Source: Actinoplanes octamycinicus (GTDB taxonomy: Bacteria; Actinomycetota; Actinomycetes; Mycobacteriales; Micromonosporaceae). From it: DNA of 64,000 bases. Made by a program: the position numbers and the translations under genes. The notes beneath the pieces are model-generated. The model was given only the letters and a program-made list of their open reading frames with translations. It ran no database searches and was not told the DNA's origin. The DNA is taken from assembly GCF_014205225.1 (NCBI RefSeq), contig NZ_JACHNB010000001.1, positions 930,001-994,000 on the forward strand, in the 5' to 3' direction. Below, piece after piece: positions 61,654-64,000 of this stretch; position 1 is the stretch's first letter; each line of letters begins with the position of its first letter.

Positions 61654-61698
61654 GTCAACCGTAGTTGACACAACGCGATGCCGTCAACCGCGGTTGAC
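61654..61698. promoter_or_regulatory. paired palindromic operators upstream of the hydrolase
   Basis: GTCAAC-N4-GTTGAC (61654-61669) overlaps the hydrolase -10, and a perfect GTCAACCGCGGTTGAC follows at 61683-61698, centres 29 bp apart. Two equal sites of this kind are typical of TetR/PadR-type repressors, but no regulator gene is adjacent, so the repressor must be encoded elsewhere or the sites respond to a global regulator. Confidence 0.75.
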
Positions 61699-61780
61699 AG
61701 CACTCCCGGTCCGGACCGGCGGACGGTCATGTCCGAAACCCGCCAGCCGACGCGGGGGCGGGCGGAGCAGACTCGACGGC

Positions 61781-63307
61781 ATGGAGCTGGACTTCGAGCG
61801 TTGCTACCGCGCTGTCGACAGCCGCGACCAGCGGTTCGACGGGTGCTTCTACACGGCGGTGCGGACCACCGGGATCTACTGCCGGCCGTCCTGCCCGGCG
61901 GTCACCCCGAAACGGGAGAACGTCACGTTCTACGTCAGCGCGGCCGCCGCCCAGCGCGGCGGCTTCCGGGCCTGCCGCCGCTGCCGGCCGGACGCCGCGC
62001 CCGGCTCACCGGAGTGGGACGCGCGGGCCGACACGGTCGGCCGGGCGATGCGGCTGATCGGCGACGGAGTGGTCGACCGGGAAGGCGTGTCCGGGCTGGC
62101 CAGCCGGCTCGGCTACACCGAACGGCACCTCAACCGGATGCTCACCGCGGAACTCGGCGCCGGGCCGCTGGCGCTGGCCCGGGCGCAGCGCGCGCAGACC
62201 GCGCGGATCCTCGTCGAGACGACCGACCTGGGGTTGGCGGAGATCGCGTTCGCGGCCGGGTTCGGCAGCGTGCGGCAGTTCAACGACACGATGCTGGAGG
62301 TGTACGCGCAGGCGCCCGGCCGGCTCCGGGAGACCCGGCGCGCGGTCCAGGGCGAAGCCGGCACGATCAACCTCCGGCTGGCCTACCGGGCGCCGCTGCA
62401 CGTCGCGTCGCTGCTCGGGTTCCTCGGGGCGCGGACCCTGCCCGGGGTCGACGAGTTGGACGGGGACACGTACCGGAGAGGTCTGGTGTTGCCGCACGGC
62501 AGCGCGACCGTGGCGCTGCGGCCGGCCGATCGGTGGGTGTTCGCGACGTTGCGGCTCAGCGACGTGCGGGACCTGGCACCGGCGGTGGCGCGGTGCCGGC
62601 GGCTGCTGGACCTGGACGCCGACCCCGATGCGATCGACGGGACGGTCGGGGCGGATCCGGCACTCGCCGCGGCGGTCCGGGCGGAGCCGGGGGTGCGGGT
62701 GCCGCGGGCGGTGGACGGGTTCGAGATGGCGGTCCGGGCGGTCGTGGGGCAGCAGGTGAGTGTGTCGGGGGCGCGGACGACGCTGGGGCGGATCGTGCGG
62801 GCGGCTCGGGAGGCTGGGGCTTCCGGTGAGTTGCTCGGGTCCGAGGAGTCGCGGGGGTCCGAAGGATTCGAGTCGTCCGCTGATCTCGGCCCTGCGGGCC
62901 CCGCCCCCGCCCCCGCCGCCACCAACCACCTCGCCGGATTCCCGACCGCCGAATCCGTAGCCGATCTCCCCGACTCCGCCTTCGGCATGCCGGCCACCCG
63001 CCGAGACACCATCCGCGCCCTGGCCGCCGCCGTAGCCGACGGCAAACTCGACCTGGACCCCACCGCCGACCGCGCCGAGACCACCGCCCGCCTGCTGGAA
63101 CTCCCCGGCATCGGCCCCTGGACCGCCGGCTACGTCGCCATGCGCGCCACCGGTGACCCGGACGTCTTCCTCCCCACCGACCTGGCCGCCCGCCGAGGCG
63201 CCGCCGCCCTCGGCCTCCCCGCCACCGCCAAGGCCCTCGCCGAGCACGCCGAACGCTGGCGCCCGTGGCGCTCCTACGCCCTGGTCCGCCTGTGGCGAGC
63301 CGCCTGA
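61781..63307 (+). CDS. alkA: Ada-AlkA fusion: methyl-phosphotriester sensor and 3-methyladenine glycosylase
   Basis: A 508-residue fusion. Residues ~1-85 are the Ada zinc domain (cysteines in DGCFYTAV, IYCRPSCPA and FRACRRCRP), ~90-185 the AraC HTH, and ~190-508 the AlkA glycosylase with the helix-hairpin-helix LPGIGPWTAGYVAMR and catalytic aspartate in LPTDLAARR. It senses and repairs methylated DNA. A 45-residue low-complexity linker (~350-395) interrupts the AlkA part. Base composition changes strand bias there (see findings). The O6-methylguanine transferase gene follows. Confidence 0.92.
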   Translation: MELDFERCYRAVDSRDQRFDGCFYTAVRTTGIYCRPSCPAVTPKRENVTFYVSAAAAQRGGFRACRRCRPDAAPGSPEWDARADTVGRAMRLIGDGVVDREGVSGLASRLGYTERHLNRMLTAELGAGPLALARAQRAQTARILVETTDLGLAEIAFAAGFGSVRQFNDTMLEVYAQAPGRLRETRRAVQGEAGTINLRLAYRAPLHVASLLGFLGARTLPGVDELDGDTYRRGLVLPHGSATVALRPADRWVFATLRLSDVRDLAPAVARCRRLLDLDADPDAIDGTVGADPALAAAVRAEPGVRVPRAVDGFEMAVRAVVGQQVSVSGARTTLGRIVRAAREAGASGELLGSEESRGSEGFESSADLGPAGPAPAPAATNHLAGFPTAESVADLPDSAFGMPATRRDTIRALAAAVADGKLDLDPTADRAETTARLLELPGIGPWTAGYVAMRATGDPDVFLPTDLAARRGAAALGLPATAKALAEHAERWRPWRSYALVRLWRAA

Positions 63308-63439
63308 CCCGAAGCTACCCCGCCATCCCACCCACCCCGCCGGATATCCACAGGCAGTCCGGTTGTCCACAAGCCACAAACGCAGCCTCCGGAATTCCGC
63401 CAGGCTGTGGTCCCCCCACTTCCGAGGAGCTGATGAGCG

Positions 63440-63937
63440 ATGTTGCGTCACGCGACGATGGACACCCCGGCCGGCCCGTTCACCCTGGTGGTGGCGGAGT
63501 CCGGTGCGGTTCGCGCGGCCGGGTTCACCACCGACGTGCCGGAGCTGACCAAGTTGATCCACCCGTCGCTGGTCGAGCCGGCCGAGCCGGCTGACGACGT
63601 CGGGCCGGCGCGGTCCGCGGTCCGGGCCTATTTCGACGGTGATCTGCTCGCGCTGGACACGGTGGCGGTCGAGCAGCACACCCGGGGCGTGTTCATGGGG
63701 CACGCCTGGGCGGTGATGCGCGAGATCAAGCCGGGCGACCCGGTGACCTATTCGAGGTATGCGGTGCTGGCCGGCCGCCCGGCGGCGATCCGGGCGGCGG
63801 CCGCGGCGTGCGCGCGCAACGCGGTGGCGCTGATCGTGCCCTGTCACCGGGTGCTGCGCACCGACGGGTCGCTGGGCGGCTACCGCTGGGGCCTGCCGGT
63901 GAAGTCGTGGTTGCTGGAGCACGAGTCGGCGGGCTGA
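63440..63937 (+). CDS. ogt: methylated-DNA-protein-cysteine methyltransferase
   Basis: A 165-residue MGMT/Ogt with the active-site VPCHRVL and the preceding YSRYAVLAGRP. It transfers the methyl group from O6-methylguanine to its own cysteine in a suicide reaction. It lies 132 bp after the Ada-AlkA fusion in the same direction, so the pair forms an alkylation-repair unit. A GAGGAGC precedes the start region; ATG 63440 is chosen. Confidence 0.94.
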   Translation: MLRHATMDTPAGPFTLVVAESGAVRAAGFTTDVPELTKLIHPSLVEPAEPADDVGPARSAVRAYFDGDLLALDTVAVEQHTRGVFMGHAWAVMREIKPGDPVTYSRYAVLAGRPAAIRAAAAACARNAVALIVPCHRVLRTDGSLGGYRWGLPVKSWLLEHESAG

Positions 63938-63967
63938 CCCGCTGGCGGGCGGGCGGCACACTGGGGC

Positions 63968-64000
63968 GTGTTGCTGCCGCGCTGTGCCGCCTGCGGCCGG
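63968..64000 (+). CDS. possible ComF-like protein, first codons only
   Basis: Eleven codons from GTG 63968 read LLPRCAACGR, ending at the window edge. Two cysteines with CxxC spacing at the N-terminus are the zinc-ribbon start of ComF-type phosphoribosyltransferases. With so little sequence, this is a guess and the start codon may differ. Confidence 0.3.
   Translation, partial: MLLPRCAACGR

Overview
The window looks like chromosomal DNA from a high-GC actinomycete, most likely Micromonosporaceae (Actinoplanes-like). The grounds are very G/C-rich third codon positions, a mycothiol gene (mshB), many GTG and some TTG starts, 4-nt stop/start overlaps in operons, and at least sixteen genes whose start lies 6-7 nt after a TANNNT -10 box, which implies leaderless mRNAs. 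I saw no rRNA, tRNA, integrase, transposase or CRISPR array. The genus call is inference.

1-20 kb is mostly housekeeping: two LOG-family proteins, divergent dapE/dapD, divergent lysG/lysE, a MerR regulator fused to a sliding-clamp-like module, a methyltransferase followed by an array of ~50-bp degenerate repeats, a cluster of four small exported proteins (7.7-10.5 kb), an SDR, a DUF4407 protein, a SIMPL protein, dapC-fdxA, an acetyltransferase, mshB, and an S9-peptidase homologue without the nucleophile serine. dapC, dapD, dapE and lysE together cover three steps of the succinylase route to diaminopimelate/lysine plus lysine export.

20-33 kb has tldD/tldE, a three-gene succinate dehydrogenase/fumarate reductase operon, two acetyltransferases, a leaderless XRE-cupin regulator, and a divergent TetR/MFS efflux pair separated by a tandem array of thirteen 20-bp operator-like units. 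An AlkB-like oxygenase overlaps the end of the MFS gene.

33.3-42.5 kb is one long operon: a branched-chain-type ABC importer (livG, livF, livH, livM, binding lipoprotein), two SDR dehydrogenases, an acyl-CoA-associated phosphotransferase, an acyl-CoA dehydrogenase and a terminal TetR regulator. A promoter whose -10 box sits inside a perfect palindrome precedes it. The substrate is unknown; import followed by CoA-thioester oxidation is the likely logic. After a large LuxR-type ATPase regulator and a HigBA toxin-antitoxin pair, 46.3-51.0 kb carries a second catabolic set: alcohol dehydrogenase, aldehyde dehydrogenase and TetR, divergent from an acyl-CoA synthetase across a clear palindromic operator.

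51-64 kb contains MutT, small proteins, peptidase E, a nucleotidyltransferase, a G5-domain protein, MarR, PAP2, a Uma2 protein, VapBC, YchF, an alpha/beta hydrolase with twin palindromic operators, and DNA alkylation repair (an Ada-AlkA fusion and an O6-methylguanine methyltransferase), ending in a few codons of a possible ComF-like gene.

The best candidates for undescribed biology are the 20-bp operator array, the four-gene WAxW exported-protein cluster with a coupled leader ORF, the MerR-clamp fusion, the S9 pseudo-peptidase, and the short 'bridge' ORFs that fill intercistronic spacers by overlapping both the upstream stop and the downstream start.
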